Shown here piece by piece: positions 24,497 to 32,325 of a DNA stretch of 64,000 nucleotides. Source of the DNA: Prolixibacter bellariivorans ATCC BAA-1284 (GTDB lineage Bacteria > Bacteroidota > Bacteroidia > Bacteroidales > Prolixibacteraceae); assembly GCF_000621705.1 (NCBI RefSeq), contig NZ_JHXO01000005.1, positions 310,001 to 374,000 of the forward strand, written 5' to 3'. How positions within the stretch are numbered: the first letter of the stretch is position 1; each line of letters starts with the position of its first letter. The position numbers were made by a program, and so were the translations under genes. The notes below the pieces were generated by a model, which was given only the letters and a program-made list of their open reading frames with translations, had not been told where the DNA came from and ran no database searches.

Positions 24497-25949
24497 TGTT
24501 TGTTCTTTTAATCGTTATTAACTTTTCCAAAACTAATTTCTTTAAAAAAATATAATCATCTTGTTTTATGATTTCTCCTGTTAGAATAGTTAATATTGCT
24601 CCTAATCCTATTTGAGTAAAGAGGAGTATCATTGGTGCAAAAGTTGTCATCTTGCCAACTATGAATACTATACCGTTCACAAAAACAGCCATCATAAAGG
24701 CCGGTAGAATATCTATAACTTGTTGTTTAAATGAATATCCCATCATACGTCCGGACCAATAGCTATTCAGGTAATATGCAATCACTGTATTGACGATCAT
24801 GCCGGCTATCATAATTTTAATCCCCCAGTAAACCCCAATTATAATAGTTGGAATAGCGAGTATTTTTTTTATTATTTCAAGCTTTAAGAAGAGATCAGAT
24901 CTACCCTGGACCTGTAGCATATTCAAATTGAGTGCATGGAGAGGATAGAACATGCCCACAAAACATAACATTTGGAGATAGATAATAGCAGGGCTCCATT
25001 TTTCGCCAATGAGCGTCAGAATCATTGGTTTAGCCGTGGCTGCCATGCCCAGCATTAACACAAATGTTATAAGCATGGTACTCCGTATAAGCTTCCTGTA
25101 ATTTGCTCTTAGACGTGGAATATCATCCTGAATGTTTGCTAGCACCGGATAGGTAACCCGCTGTATTACTCCTGTAATATTTTGAGATGGTAAAGAATTA
25201 AACTGATCAGCTCTGGTATAATATCCCAGCTCGACAGCTGAGAAGTATTTTCCGATGATGAGGTAGTAAATGTTTCTGTATGCTGTATCAATGATCCCAC
25301 TAAGCAGTAATTTACTACCAAATCCGAACAATTCATTAAAGGATTTTTTACTAAATACTGCTCTTGGTTTCCACTTGGCCCAGATCCATAAGAAAATAGA
25401 AGTTAATCCAAATCGACTAAGGGTGAGAGCAATCAAACTCCAAACACCAAAGCCGTTAAGTGCCATCGTTACAGCGATAATGCCGGACCCCGAGGATGCG
25501 ATTAAAGAAATTTTTGTTTGAAGCTTGAAATTAATCGTTTTTGTAAGAATCGCGCGTTGAATAATTCCAAATGAATTTAATATTAATCCTATTCCCAGGA
25601 CCTGAATTAAAGGTTTTAATAACGGTTCTTTGAAAAATGAACCTATTGCACCAGAAAAAGTCAACAAGATGGCATAGGTAAGAAAACTTACTGCCAGATT
25701 AAAATAAAAAACTGTCGAATAATCAGCATCGGTGCAATTTTTTTTTCGAATCAATGCTTGCGTAAAGCCACTGTCTATTAGCGATTGGGAAATCGCGATA
25801 AAAATAGTGAGCATTCCAATTAATCCAAATTCCTTCGGTGAAAGGATACGTGCTAAAACTATACCGACAACAAACTGAACCCCTTGGTTCGCGAAAGTAT
25901 CAATAAAACTCCAGAATAAACCGTTTACTGTTTTATGCTTTAATGTCAT
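24480..25949 (-). CDS. Wzx-type lipopolysaccharide/capsule flippase (MOP superfamily)
   Basis: 489 residues with twelve or more predicted membrane helices. Opening MTLKHKTVNGLFWSFIDTFANQGVQ and VVGIVLARILSPKEFGLIGML matches the WzxC/polysaccharide-biosynthesis branch of the MOP exporters. It moves undecaprenyl-pyrophosphate repeat units across the inner membrane for polymerisation by Wzy. Ends with about 30 charged residues (KKLVLEKLITIKRTNNEETK). The length fits the family. Its position between wecB and the aminotransferase is typical. Confidence 0.9.
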   Translation of the reverse strand: MTLKHKTVNGLFWSFIDTFANQGVQFVVGIVLARILSPKEFGLIGMLTIFIAISQSLIDSGFTQALIRKKNCTDADYSTVFYFNLAVSFLTYAILLTFSGAIGSFFKEPLLKPLIQVLGIGLILNSFGIIQRAILTKTINFKLQTKISLIASSGSGIIAVTMALNGFGVWSLIALTLSRFGLTSIFLWIWAKWKPRAVFSKKSFNELFGFGSKLLLSGIIDTAYRNIYYLIIGKYFSAVELGYYTRADQFNSLPSQNITGVIQRVTYPVLANIQDDIPRLRANYRKLIRSTMLITFVLMLGMAATAKPMILTLIGEKWSPAIIYLQMLCFVGMFYPLHALNLNMLQVQGRSDLFLKLEIIKKILAIPTIIIGVYWGIKIMIAGMIVNTVIAYYLNSYWSGRMMGYSFKQQVIDILPAFMMAVFVNGIVFIVGKMTTFAPMILLFTQIGLGAILTILTGEIIKQDDYIFLKKLVLEKLITIKRTNNEETK

Positions 25950-25992
25950 AATTCAGGTAAGAACCAATAATTTCTATATCTTTTTCAGTTAT

Positions 25993-27288
25993 TTAATGAT
26001 TAAGAATATTTATTATTTTAACACAGCTATTTCCATCTCCATATGGATTATTCGCTTTACTCATACTTTCATATATATCTTTTTCCCGGATTAATGCTGC
26101 AACTTCGCGGATGATTGCGGATTTGTCAGTACCGACTAATTTTACAGTGCCTGCGTCCAACGCCTCCGGCCGTTCGGTGGTGTCACGCATCACCAATACG
26201 GGTTTGCCCAGTCCCGGCGCTTCTTCCTGAATACCGCCTGAGTCGGTGAGTACCAAGTAGGAGGCGTTCATGAGGAAGATGAAGGGGAGGTAGTCGAGGG
26301 GCTCGATGAAGTGGACGTTGTCCACTCGCGAATTACCCGAATTAGAGCGAATTTCACCAAAAACCTGGGTGATTGCGTTGCGGACATTGGGATTGAGGTG
26401 CATGGGGTAAACGAAATCGACATCCGGAAAGGTTTCTGCCAGTTCTTTGATGGCTTCGCAGATGTTGATGAAGCCCTGGCCGAAGTTTTCGCGGCGGTGG
26501 CCGGTGATTAATACCAGCTTGCGCTGTGAAACGGTGGAAGGGTGGAAAGGTGGAATAGTGGAGCTTCGTTGTGCCTCCTCACTTTTTCTCTGTTCCACTG
26601 TTTCACTATTCCACTTGGACTGTGCTCTGTTTTTCCACTGTATCAGCTTCTCTGCAGGTAAACCAAACTGAACGAGCTTATCGGTAATGGTTTGTTCGAG
26701 GCTTTTGTCTTGTTGCATCTTGTCGGTGACCCAGTAGAGGGCGTCGATGACGGTGTTGCCGGTGACGAAGATGTTTTCCTCTTTGACCCCCTCGTTCAAC
26801 AGGTTTTGTTTGCTCAAGGGGGTGGGGGCGAAGTGGTATGTGGTGATTCGCCCGGTGAGTTGCCGGTTCATCTCTTCGGGCCAGGGGCTATAGATGTTCC
26901 CTGTCCGCAAGCCTGCTTCCACATGACCGACCGGAATTTGTTGGTAAAAGGCCGCCAACGCCGAAGCGGTGGAGGTGGAGGTATCGCCATGCACCAGTAC
27001 CACATCAGGCTGTGCTTCCTTCAGTACATCGCGCATGCCCAGCAGTACCCGCGATGTCACATCGTACAAATCCTGACCGGCTTTCATGATGTTCAAATCA
27101 TAGTCGGGTGTAATCTTAAACAATTGTAATACCTGGTCGAGCATTTCGCGGTGCTGGCCGGTAACGCAAACCAGAGTTTCAAAATTATCGGGGTGCTTTT
27201 CGAATTCTTTTACCAGCGGTGCCATTTTGATGGCTTCGGGGCGCGTTCCGAAAACGAGAAGGACGCGTTTTTTGTGGGTATCTTGCAT
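25993..27288 (-). CDS. wecB: UDP-N-acetylglucosamine 2-epimerase with two repeat-derived insertions
   Basis: 431 residues, against about 370-380 usual. It turns UDP-GlcNAc into UDP-ManNAc. Conserved blocks: [15 protein letters not shown] (11-25), [38 protein letters not shown] and [15 protein letters not shown] and [20 protein letters not shown]. Between the first lobe and [10 protein letters not shown] there is an extra stretch of about 33 residues ([15 protein letters not shown] to HPSTVSQRK), the translation of a palindromic GTGGAATAGTG repeat (DNA about 26522-26625). A second short insert, [14 protein letters not shown] (DNA 26324-26356), matches the GCTAATTACGCGAA word. Both hold the frame and leave the known active-site blocks intact. 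The product is oxidised by WecC (27956-29176). Confidence 0.93.
   Translation of the reverse strand: MQDTHKKRVLLVFGTRPEAIKMAPLVKEFEKHPDNFETLVCVTGQHREMLDQVLQLFKITPDYDLNIMKAGQDLYDVTSRVLLGMRDVLKEAQPDVVLVHGDTSTSTASALAAFYQQIPVGHVEAGLRTGNIYSPWPEEMNRQLTGRITTYHFAPTPLSKQNLLNEGVKEENIFVTGNTVIDALYWVTDKMQQDKSLEQTITDKLVQFGLPAEKLIQWKNRAQSKWNSETVEQRKSEEAQRSSTIPPFHPSTVSQRKLVLITGHRRENFGQGFINICEAIKELAETFPDVDFVYPMHLNPNVRNAITQVFGEIRSNSGNSRVDNVHFIEPLDYLPFIFLMNASYLVLTDSGGIQEEAPGLGKPVLVMRDTTERPEALDAGTVKLVGTDKSAIIREVAALIREKDIYESMSKANNPYGDGNSCVKIINILNH
26324..26356 (-). repeat. CGAATTAxxGCTAATT-like repeat inside wecB
   Basis: Plus strand CGCGAATTACCCGAATTAGA then GCGAATTTC, related to the intergenic repeat at 2328-2378 and 6763-6812. 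It encodes a hydrophilic Ser/Asn-rich loop. Confidence 0.55.
26522..26625 (-). repeat. Palindromic GTGGAATAGTG repeat inside wecB
   Basis: One arm has GTGAAACGGTGGAAGGGTGG then AAAGGTGGAATAGTGGAG; the other, about 30 bases further, has GTTCCACTGTTTCACTATTC. The arms are imperfect reverse complements and can form a hairpin. The same words lie between genes at 29193-29225 and 29273-29302. Confidence 0.75.
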
Positions 27289-27294
27289 AATATT

Positions 27295-27350
27295 AGTGGA
27301 TAGTGAGCAGTGGCGAGTGGTCAGTGGTCAGTGGCGCTGCCAATCAGGGT
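27295..27350. repeat. GTGGTCAGTGGTCAGTGG repeat tract
   Basis: GTGGATAGTGAGCAGTGGCG then AGTGGTCAGTGGTCAGTGGC. Same word family as 27440-27475 and 27881-27955. It lies between wecB and a four-helix gene fragment. Confidence 0.7.
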
Positions 27351-27366
27351 GTGCTCTTTTTTTGTA

Positions 27367-27414
27367 TTAAATTTTTCTTTTTAAGGATTGAATTAAGCCG
27401 TAAAGCATTTGTCG
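27367..27414 (-). pseudogene. Fragment of a second four-helix-bundle gene (C-terminal 15 codons plus stop)
   Basis: Read on the minus strand it gives RQMLYGLIQSLKRKI followed by TAA. The complete gene 93 bases to the right (27507-27863) ends IRQMLYGLIQALKRKIQ, so this is a diverged copy of the last 15 codons and the stop. Upstream of the fragment the frame is lost and repeat words (AATAGTGG, GATCAGAGATCAGTGG) take over. It suggests a tandem duplication followed by deletion, or two insertions at the same place. Confidence 0.8.
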
Positions 27415-27424
27415 AGTTTTTGTG

Positions 27425-27480
27425 GAATAGTGGAACGGTGATCAGAGATCAGTGGTGTGTGATCAGTGGTCAGAGAAGCT
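27425..27480. repeat. Mixed GTGGAATAGTGG / GATCAGTGGTCAG tract
   Basis: TGGAATAGTGGAACGGTGAT followed by CAGAGATCAGTGGTGTGTGA and TCAGTGGTCAGAG; two word families join here. It lies on the 3' side of the four-helix gene at 27507. Confidence 0.65.
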
Positions 27481-27506
27481 ATTAATCAAGTGTATGCTAT
27501 TTTCTA

Positions 27507-27863
27507 TTATTGAATTTTTCTTTTCAAGGCTTGAATCAAACCGTAAAGCATTTGTCGTATTTCAGTGATTCGACTTGTTAGTTCTTTTTGTGTTTGAAAA
27601 TATTTTAGCCGATCTGCTATCTCAATCTGCGTATCCAATTCACCCAATGAACCCAAGGCAATATAGAGAAAGTGAATATACTCCTTCGTATTTTTTCTCA
27701 CGTAGCCTTCTGCAATGTTCGAAGGAATCGAAACTGTAGCTCTTCTCATTTGGGATGTCAATCCAAAGGTTTCGTCATTGGGGAATTGCTTCGTTATTGT
27801 GTATACCTCTTCGACGAGTATCATGGATTGTTGCCAAACGGTTAGTTCACGGAAAGAATTCAT
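27507..27863 (-). CDS. Four-helix-bundle protein (S23 family), copy 3
   Basis: 118 residues. LTVWQQSMILVEEVYTITKQFP (helix 1), FGLTSQMRRATVSIPSNIAEGYVRKNTKEY (helices 1-2 with the family signature SIPSNIAEG), IALGSLGELDTQIEIADRLKYF (helix 3) and the C-terminal helix ending ALKRKIQ. Complete, no stop codons inside. As with copy 1 there is no known catalytic role. GATCAGTGGTCAGTG words flank it on both sides (27440-27480 and 27881-27955), and a fragment of another copy sits downstream. Its placement between wecC and wecB breaks an otherwise uniform sugar operon. Confidence 0.9.
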   Translation of the reverse strand: MNSFRELTVWQQSMILVEEVYTITKQFPNDETFGLTSQMRRATVSIPSNIAEGYVRKNTKEYIHFLYIALGSLGELDTQIEIADRLKYFQTQKELTSRITEIRQMLYGLIQALKRKIQ

Positions 27864-27880
27864 ATTGCAGGAATGAGTAA

Positions 27881-27955
27881 AGAGTGATCAGTGATCAGCG
27901 GTCAGTGATGTAGTGTGTGGGCCTCCACTGTCCACTGATGGCTGACCACTGGCAT
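27881..27955. repeat. GATCAGTGATCAGCGGTCAGTG repeat tract
   Basis: GTGATCAGTGATCAGCGGTC then AGTGATG; then the near-complement CCACTGTCCACTGATGGCTG followed by ACCACTGGC, so the tract can fold on itself. It lies on the 5' side of the four-helix gene at 27507. Confidence 0.7.
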
Positions 27956-29176
27956 CTATTTTCTAAACACTCCGCAGAAGTCCAGAATCTTTGCGTCTTC
28001 GCGGTATTCCAATGCTTTGAATTCTTTGTGTGCTACGAGGAAAGCTACGATGTCAGCAGTTTCGTAGGCTTCTTTGTAATCGGTTAACTTGAAAACGTTA
28101 TGTTCTTTGACGTTGGGTTCGACCACCATGATGCTGTTGTTGTTGGTGCCTTGCATCACTTTTTGGGTAATGTATTTGGCCGGTGATTCGCGCAGATCGT
28201 CGATATCGGGTTTGAAGGCAATGCCCATCAACGCTACCCTGGGCTCACGACCGTGCTTTAGCTGAAACTCCAGCATGGTGTTGTGTATCTTTTCGGATAC
28301 CCAGAAGGCTTTGTAGTTATTGATTTTCCGCGCCTGACCAATCAGGTTGGATTCAGCCGGGAAATCTGATACGATAAACCACGGATCGACAGCAATACAG
28401 TGTCCGCCTACGCCGGCTCCGGGTTGCAGAATATTGACCCGCGGATGTTTGTTGGCTAATTGTATCAATTCCCAAACGTTGATGTCTGCTTTATCACAAA
28501 TGAGGGACAACTCGTTGGCAAAAGCAATTTGTACGTCCCGTGAGGAGTTTTCCGTCAGTTTGCACATCTCAGCTGTACGGGCATTCGTAGCGTGTAGTTC
28601 ACCCTTCACGAAAGTGCGGTAAAATTCCATCGCCTTTTGTGTGGATATATCATCGATACCACCTATTACCCGGTCGTTATGAACCAATTCGTGGATAACA
28701 TTGCCCGGTAGTACGCGTTCGGGACAGTAGGCGATATGAAGTTGTCCTTTTAATTCGGGACGCTCTTCGAAAATGAGTTCCGCCATCTTTTCGGTGGTGC
28801 CAACCGGCGATGTCGATTCGATGATATAGAGATCATCTTTTTTCAGCAGGGGAAGCACTGCGCGGGTGGCTGACTCGACAAAGGATATATCCGGTTCGTG
28901 GTCGCCTTTAAAGGGAGTTGGCACAACAACAAGATAGACGTCGCTGACTTCCGGTTGTGTGGCTGCTTTTAATTGTCCTTTCTCAACTACCTGTTTCACC
29001 AGGTCACCGAGGCCGGGCTCAATGATGTGGATTTCTCCACGATTGATGGTATCTACAACTTTGCTGTTAATGTCTACTCCGAGTACTTGAATACCTTCGC
29101 GGGCAGCAATAGTAGCTGTGGGCAACCCGATGTATCCCAATCCGACGAAGCAGGCTTTGAAATTTGTGTTGGTCAT
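27956..29176 (-). CDS. wecC: UDP-N-acetyl-D-mannosamine dehydrogenase
   Basis: 406 residues. NAD-dependent oxidation of UDP-ManNAc (made by WecB) to UDP-ManNAcA. Rossmann motif GLGYIGLPTATIAAREG (about 12-28), the active-site segment GAGVGGHCIAVDPWF (Cys at about residue 262) and GIAFKPDIDDLRESPA near the C-terminus show the UDP-glucose/GDP-mannose dehydrogenase family. The GHCIAVDPWF variant is typical of ManNAc dehydrogenases rather than UDP-glucose dehydrogenases. Full length. Downstream is the four-helix gene, then wecB. Confidence 0.9.
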   Translation of the reverse strand: MTNTNFKACFVGLGYIGLPTATIAAREGIQVLGVDINSKVVDTINRGEIHIIEPGLGDLVKQVVEKGQLKAATQPEVSDVYLVVVPTPFKGDHEPDISFVESATRAVLPLLKKDDLYIIESTSPVGTTEKMAELIFEERPELKGQLHIAYCPERVLPGNVIHELVHNDRVIGGIDDISTQKAMEFYRTFVKGELHATNARTAEMCKLTENSSRDVQIAFANELSLICDKADINVWELIQLANKHPRVNILQPGAGVGGHCIAVDPWFIVSDFPAESNLIGQARKINNYKAFWVSEKIHNTMLEFQLKHGREPRVALMGIAFKPDIDDLRESPAKYITQKVMQGTNNNSIMVVEPNVKEHNVFKLTDYKEAYETADIVAFLVAHKEFKALEYREDAKILDFCGVFRK

Positions 29177-29192
29177 GTTGTTGTTGAATTTT

Positions 29193-29302
29193 AGTGGAAT
29201 AGTGAAAAGGTGGAAGAGTGGTCAGTGCCGTAATGCTATGTTCAGCCTTTTCTGATTCCGTTTGTTTTTTTTCTGTGAAAAAGTGGAACAGTGAAACGGT
29301 GC
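29193..29302. repeat. GTGGAATAGTGAAAAGGTGG words between ugd and wecC
   Basis: AGTGGAATAGTGAAAAGGTG GAAGAGTGG at 29193-29221 and AAAAAGTGGAACAGTGAAAC at 29277-29296. These are the intergenic relatives of the palindromic insert inside wecB. Confidence 0.7.
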
Positions 29303-29307
29303 TTTTT

Positions 29308-30795
29308 TTAACCTTTCCCGATTCCTTTTATTTCGAATCCAATTTTTTTCAATTCCTCCCGGTCCAGGATATTCCGCCCATCGAACACAAAAGCCGGTTT
29401 GCGCATGGCATCGTAGATTTTCTGCCAGTCGTAGGTGCGAAACTCGTTCCATTCAGTTAAGACCGCTATTGCATGGGCTTTTTCCGTGGCAGCGTAAGGT
29501 GTTTTGTGGACGTGGACCAGCTGACGAATTTCCTGTGAACTGAGTGTTGCCGGTGCGTCAGATTGCATCCCCCGAATGGTCGGGGTCGCAATGACAAACT
29601 GTGGGCGGCGGTGGGCTTGCAGATATTCGAGGTCGGCATAAATGCGTACCGCCGGTACCTTTGGATCATAGACATGGATTTCGGCGTGGTCCTGGAGGAG
29701 TTCGTCGGCTACGTAGATGGCGGCGGACTCGCGTGTATCGTTGGTATCTTTTTTGAAGGCCCAGCCCAGGAAGGCTATTTTCTTCCCGGAAACGGTATTG
29801 AATAACGTATCGATGATTTGCTTGGTAAAACGGTGTTTCTGGTAGTCGTTCAACTTCACTACCTGCTCCCAGTAATCGGCTACCTCGGGCAGGTTGAAGT
29901 GGCGGCAGAGATAGACCAGGTTGAGAATGTCCTTCTGAAAGCAGCTTCCGCCGAAACCGACGGAGGCTTTCAGGAACTTCGGACCAATGCGGGTGTCGGT
30001 CCCGATGGCATGGGCGACCTCGTCGACATCGGCGCCGGTTTTTTCGCACAAGGCGGAGAGGGCATTGATAGAAGAGATGCGCTGTGCCAGGAAAGCATTG
30101 GCCGTGAGTTTTGACAGCTCAGAAGACCAGATGCGGGTAGTGAGGATGCGCTCCCGGGGTACCCAGTTGGCATATACCTCCACCAAAGCTTCCATGGCGC
30201 GTTGGCCGTCTTCGTCTTCTTCGCCCCCAATGAGGACGCGGTCGGGATTGTGTAAGTCTTTCACGGCGGTGCCTTCGGCGAGGAATTCCGGGTTGCTTAA
30301 TACAGAGAAGCGTGGGGAAACGCCAGGCATGGCGTCTGTACTTGAATCCAATATCGTACGGATGGCCTGGGCAGTTCGTACGGGCAGAGTGGATTTTTCG
30401 ACGACGATTTTGTCCTCGGTGGCGACTTCCGCAATTTGGCGGGCGCATAGCTCTACGTATTTCAGGTCGGCGGCCATGCCTTTGCCTACGCCGTAGGTTT
30501 TGGTGGGGGTGTTGACGGAGATGAAGATCATCTGCGCTTCGCGGATAGCACTTTCCACATCGGTGGAGAAAAAGAGGTTCCGGTCGCGGGCTTCGGCTAC
30601 CACCTGGTCGAGGCCGGGTTCGTACACCGGCAACTTCGAGAGGTCGGTGTCGTTCCAGTCTGCAATGCGTTCGGGGTTAATATCTACCACAGTAACTTTA
30701 ATGTGGGGGCATTTCTGCGCGATAACGGCCATGGTGGGCCCTCCCACGTATCCGGCGCCTATGCAGGCGATGTTTGTTACTTTGTTAGGGATCAT
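29308..30795 (-). CDS. ugd: UDP-glucose 6-dehydrogenase (eukaryotic-like form)
   Basis: 495 residues, longer than the common bacterial 390-450. It begins [47 protein letters not shown] and [13 protein letters not shown] follow; the catalytic region [19 protein letters not shown] (Cys about 282) and [13 protein letters not shown] are conserved. The longer form, which resembles animal and plant UGDH, is found in various Bacteroidetes. It makes UDP-glucuronate from UDP-glucose. Likely transcribed from the shared locus promoter; a winged-helix/nucleotidyltransferase gene lies 390 bases upstream. Confidence 0.93.
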   Translation of the reverse strand: MIPNKVTNIACIGAGYVGGPTMAVIAQKCPHIKVTVVDINPERIADWNDTDLSKLPVYEPGLDQVVAEARDRNLFFSTDVESAIREAQMIFISVNTPTKTYGVGKGMAADLKYVELCARQIAEVATEDKIVVEKSTLPVRTAQAIRTILDSSTDAMPGVSPRFSVLSNPEFLAEGTAVKDLHNPDRVLIGGEEDEDGQRAMEALVEVYANWVPRERILTTRIWSSELSKLTANAFLAQRISSINALSALCEKTGADVDEVAHAIGTDTRIGPKFLKASVGFGGSCFQKDILNLVYLCRHFNLPEVADYWEQVVKLNDYQKHRFTKQIIDTLFNTVSGKKIAFLGWAFKKDTNDTRESAAIYVADELLQDHAEIHVYDPKVPAVRIYADLEYLQAHRRPQFVIATPTIRGMQSDAPATLSSQEIRQLVHVHKTPYAATEKAHAIAVLTEWNEFRTYDWQKIYDAMRKPAFVFDGRNILDREELKKIGFEIKGIGKG

Positions 30796-31184
30796 ATTTT
30801 CGTTGTTGTTGCGGGTTGTATGTTGATTAAGGAATATTTTTCAAATATGGTTTGGATTAACACGGATTTTGAAATCGCGGATTAACACGGATTGGGTTCA
30901 CGGATTAACGCTGACTGTGCTTCGAAGGCTCCGGCCAAACTCCTTTCTCCAATTTGGGGAGAGGCTGGGAGAGGGGCAATCGCAGCGGCTTTCGTATTTG
31001 TTTTGTTCAATCCGTTACAATAATTTCAAACCATACACTTTGTCGAACTCCTTTTCGATGCAGTGTATGCGGCACAGGAACATCACCAATTCAATCCACT
31101 TTATAATGTGCGCCTCTTTTCCATGTGGGGCATTCTATCCGGGGCGATAAGCATATCGCCCTTAACTACTCCATTTCTCCCACT
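30796..31184. other. Intergenic stretch with CACGGATT words and a short coding-like remnant
   Basis: Contains the CACGGATTAACACGGATT tract (30852-30912), a CTCCAATTTGGGGAGAGGCTGGG stretch (about 30948-30970, related to the CCCCTCTCT element), and at about 31018-31125 on the minus strand an open piece reading KEAHIIKWIELVMFL then CRIHCIEKEFDKVYGLKLL and a stop, which looks like the end of a protein whose N-terminus is lost (upstream stop). I do not recognise it. Confidence 0.45.
30852..30912. repeat. CACGGATTAACACGGATT repeat tract
   Basis: ATTAACACGGATTTTGAAAT then CGCGGATTAACACGGATTGG then GTTCACGGATTAACGCTG. Related to 31807-31877 and to the insert in fcl (4311-4348). Confidence 0.75.
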
Positions 31185-31727
31185 CTACAATTCTCTCTCG
31201 TTGCCTTCCCAGAGGAGCAGGGCGTTTTTTTCACTTTTTAGGTATTCCGGTTCTTCCTCCGGCGTGATGCTGAGGGTGCGTATTTTGCGACCGGTCATTT
31301 TCTCGGCGCTGGAGGTTAGGCGTCCGAGGTAATTGCGATCGATGTTTTCGCCTACCAGTATAATGTCGATGATGCGGCTGTCACGGCCGGCGGCCATTTC
31401 ACCCGTGAGCCAGGCCCGGGATACATGCCCCAGCTTACTGATTAAATCGTTGACCACCCGGTCAACCCCCACATGTTTCATGAGGATGTTGTGGATGTCG
31501 CGGAAGAGCGGATGTTTGGTGTTTGCGGTGAACATTTTCTTGTTGCCGTCGAAGCTCGATGTGAGCAAGCCGGCCTGTTCAAAGCGGTTCAGTTCCACCC
31601 TAATGGCATTGGACGACTCGTTGAACTCATCGGCCAGTCCACGCAGGTAGGAAGAGGTACTGCTGTTGAGGAAGAACTTCAGCAACAGTTTAATTCTTGT
31701 TTGAGATGTAATGAGGGATTCCAGCAC
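31185..31727 (-). CDS. Winged-helix and nucleotidyltransferase-like protein
   Basis: 180 residues. The first 75 residues read as a winged helix-turn-helix domain (SYLRGLADEFNESSNAIRVELNRFEQAGLLTS). The rest resembles a small nucleotidyltransferase domain of the MNT/DNA polymerase beta type (RAWLTGEMAAGRDSRIIDIILVGENID), with the catalytic Asp pattern weak. Proteins of this build are common beside UDP-glucose dehydrogenase genes in Bacteroidetes polysaccharide loci. A regulatory role is possible but is not shown. It ends close to the start of a repeat-rich gap. Confidence 0.7.
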   Translation of the reverse strand: MLESLITSQTRIKLLLKFFLNSSTSSYLRGLADEFNESSNAIRVELNRFEQAGLLTSSFDGNKKMFTANTKHPLFRDIHNILMKHVGVDRVVNDLISKLGHVSRAWLTGEMAAGRDSRIIDIILVGENIDRNYLGRLTSSAEKMTGRKIRTLSITPEEEPEYLKSEKNALLLWEGNEREL

Positions 31728-31806
31728 GTTTAATCGTATGATTAGGGTATTAGGCTACAAAATAATGTTTAGAGGAATTGGTTATTACTTCTCCTTGAAG
31801 GTCGAA

Positions 31807-31877
31807 AGGATTTACACGGGTTTGAAATCGCGGATTAACACTGATGACCTCACTGATTTACACTGAGGGATTTACGC
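31807..31877. repeat. CACGG/CACTGA repeat tract on the 3' side of the GxxExxY gene
   Basis: ATTTACACGGGTTTGAAATC then GCGGATTAACACTGATGACC then TCACTGATTTACACTGAGGG. It runs into the gene end, so the last residues (NTNSVNPSV) are encoded by repeat sequence. Confidence 0.7.
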
Positions 31878-32265
31878 TGTTTGTATTAATGATTCGTTTG
31901 GATTTTAAACTTTTCCCACCGAAAGTTACCAAATAGGCCAGCGGATATTTCGTTGCTTTCAGATAGTTGATGACTTGTTTGAAGTGTGCATCAATTAAAA
32001 CAGGCGTCGTTTTTAATTCAATGATAATTTGCTCGTAACAAATGAAATCAGCTTTGTAATATTTGTCAAGTTTGTTGTCGTTATACCAAATGTTCAATTT
32101 AGCCTCTTTTTGAAAAGGTACATTGTTCAGTTTAAATTCTTCGCAAAGAGCTTCCTGGTAGACAGCTTCCATGAACCCGGAACCTAACTGATTATATACA
32201 TTGAAAAATGATTTAATAATTGTATGTCCTTCCTTTTCGGAGAGCAGCGGCATAACAGTGTTCAT
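31858..32265 (-). CDS. GxxExxY protein
   Basis: 135 residues. The signature GSGFMEAVYQEAL (GxxExxY, about 31-37) and the nuclease-like core KADFICYEQIIIELKT (about 75-90; D-x-E-x-K-like pattern) followed by VLIDAHFKQVINYLKATKYPLAYLVTFG place it in the GxxExxY/PDDEXK-like family, which is common in Bacteroidetes and usually orphan. Function unknown. CACGGATT-type words bracket it: ATCCGTGATTAAAATCCGCG at 32262-32290 on its 5' side and the 31807-31877 tract on its 3' side; its last nine codons are repeat-derived. Confidence 0.9.
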   Translation of the reverse strand: MNTVMPLLSEKEGHTIIKSFFNVYNQLGSGFMEAVYQEALCEEFKLNNVPFQKEAKLNIWYNDNKLDKYYKADFICYEQIIIELKTTPVLIDAHFKQVINYLKATKYPLAYLVTFGGKSLKSKRIINTNSVNPSV

Positions 32266-32292
32266 CCGTGATTAAAATCCGCGTGAATCTAT
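32262..32292. repeat. ATCCGTGATTAAAATCCGCG repeat on the 5' side of the GxxExxY gene
   Basis: Partly overlaps the start codon region. It is the minus-strand form of the CACGGATTAACAC word. Confidence 0.6.
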
Positions 32293-32325
32293 TGTGTCGT
32301 AATGTAGGGGTTAACCTTCGATTTT

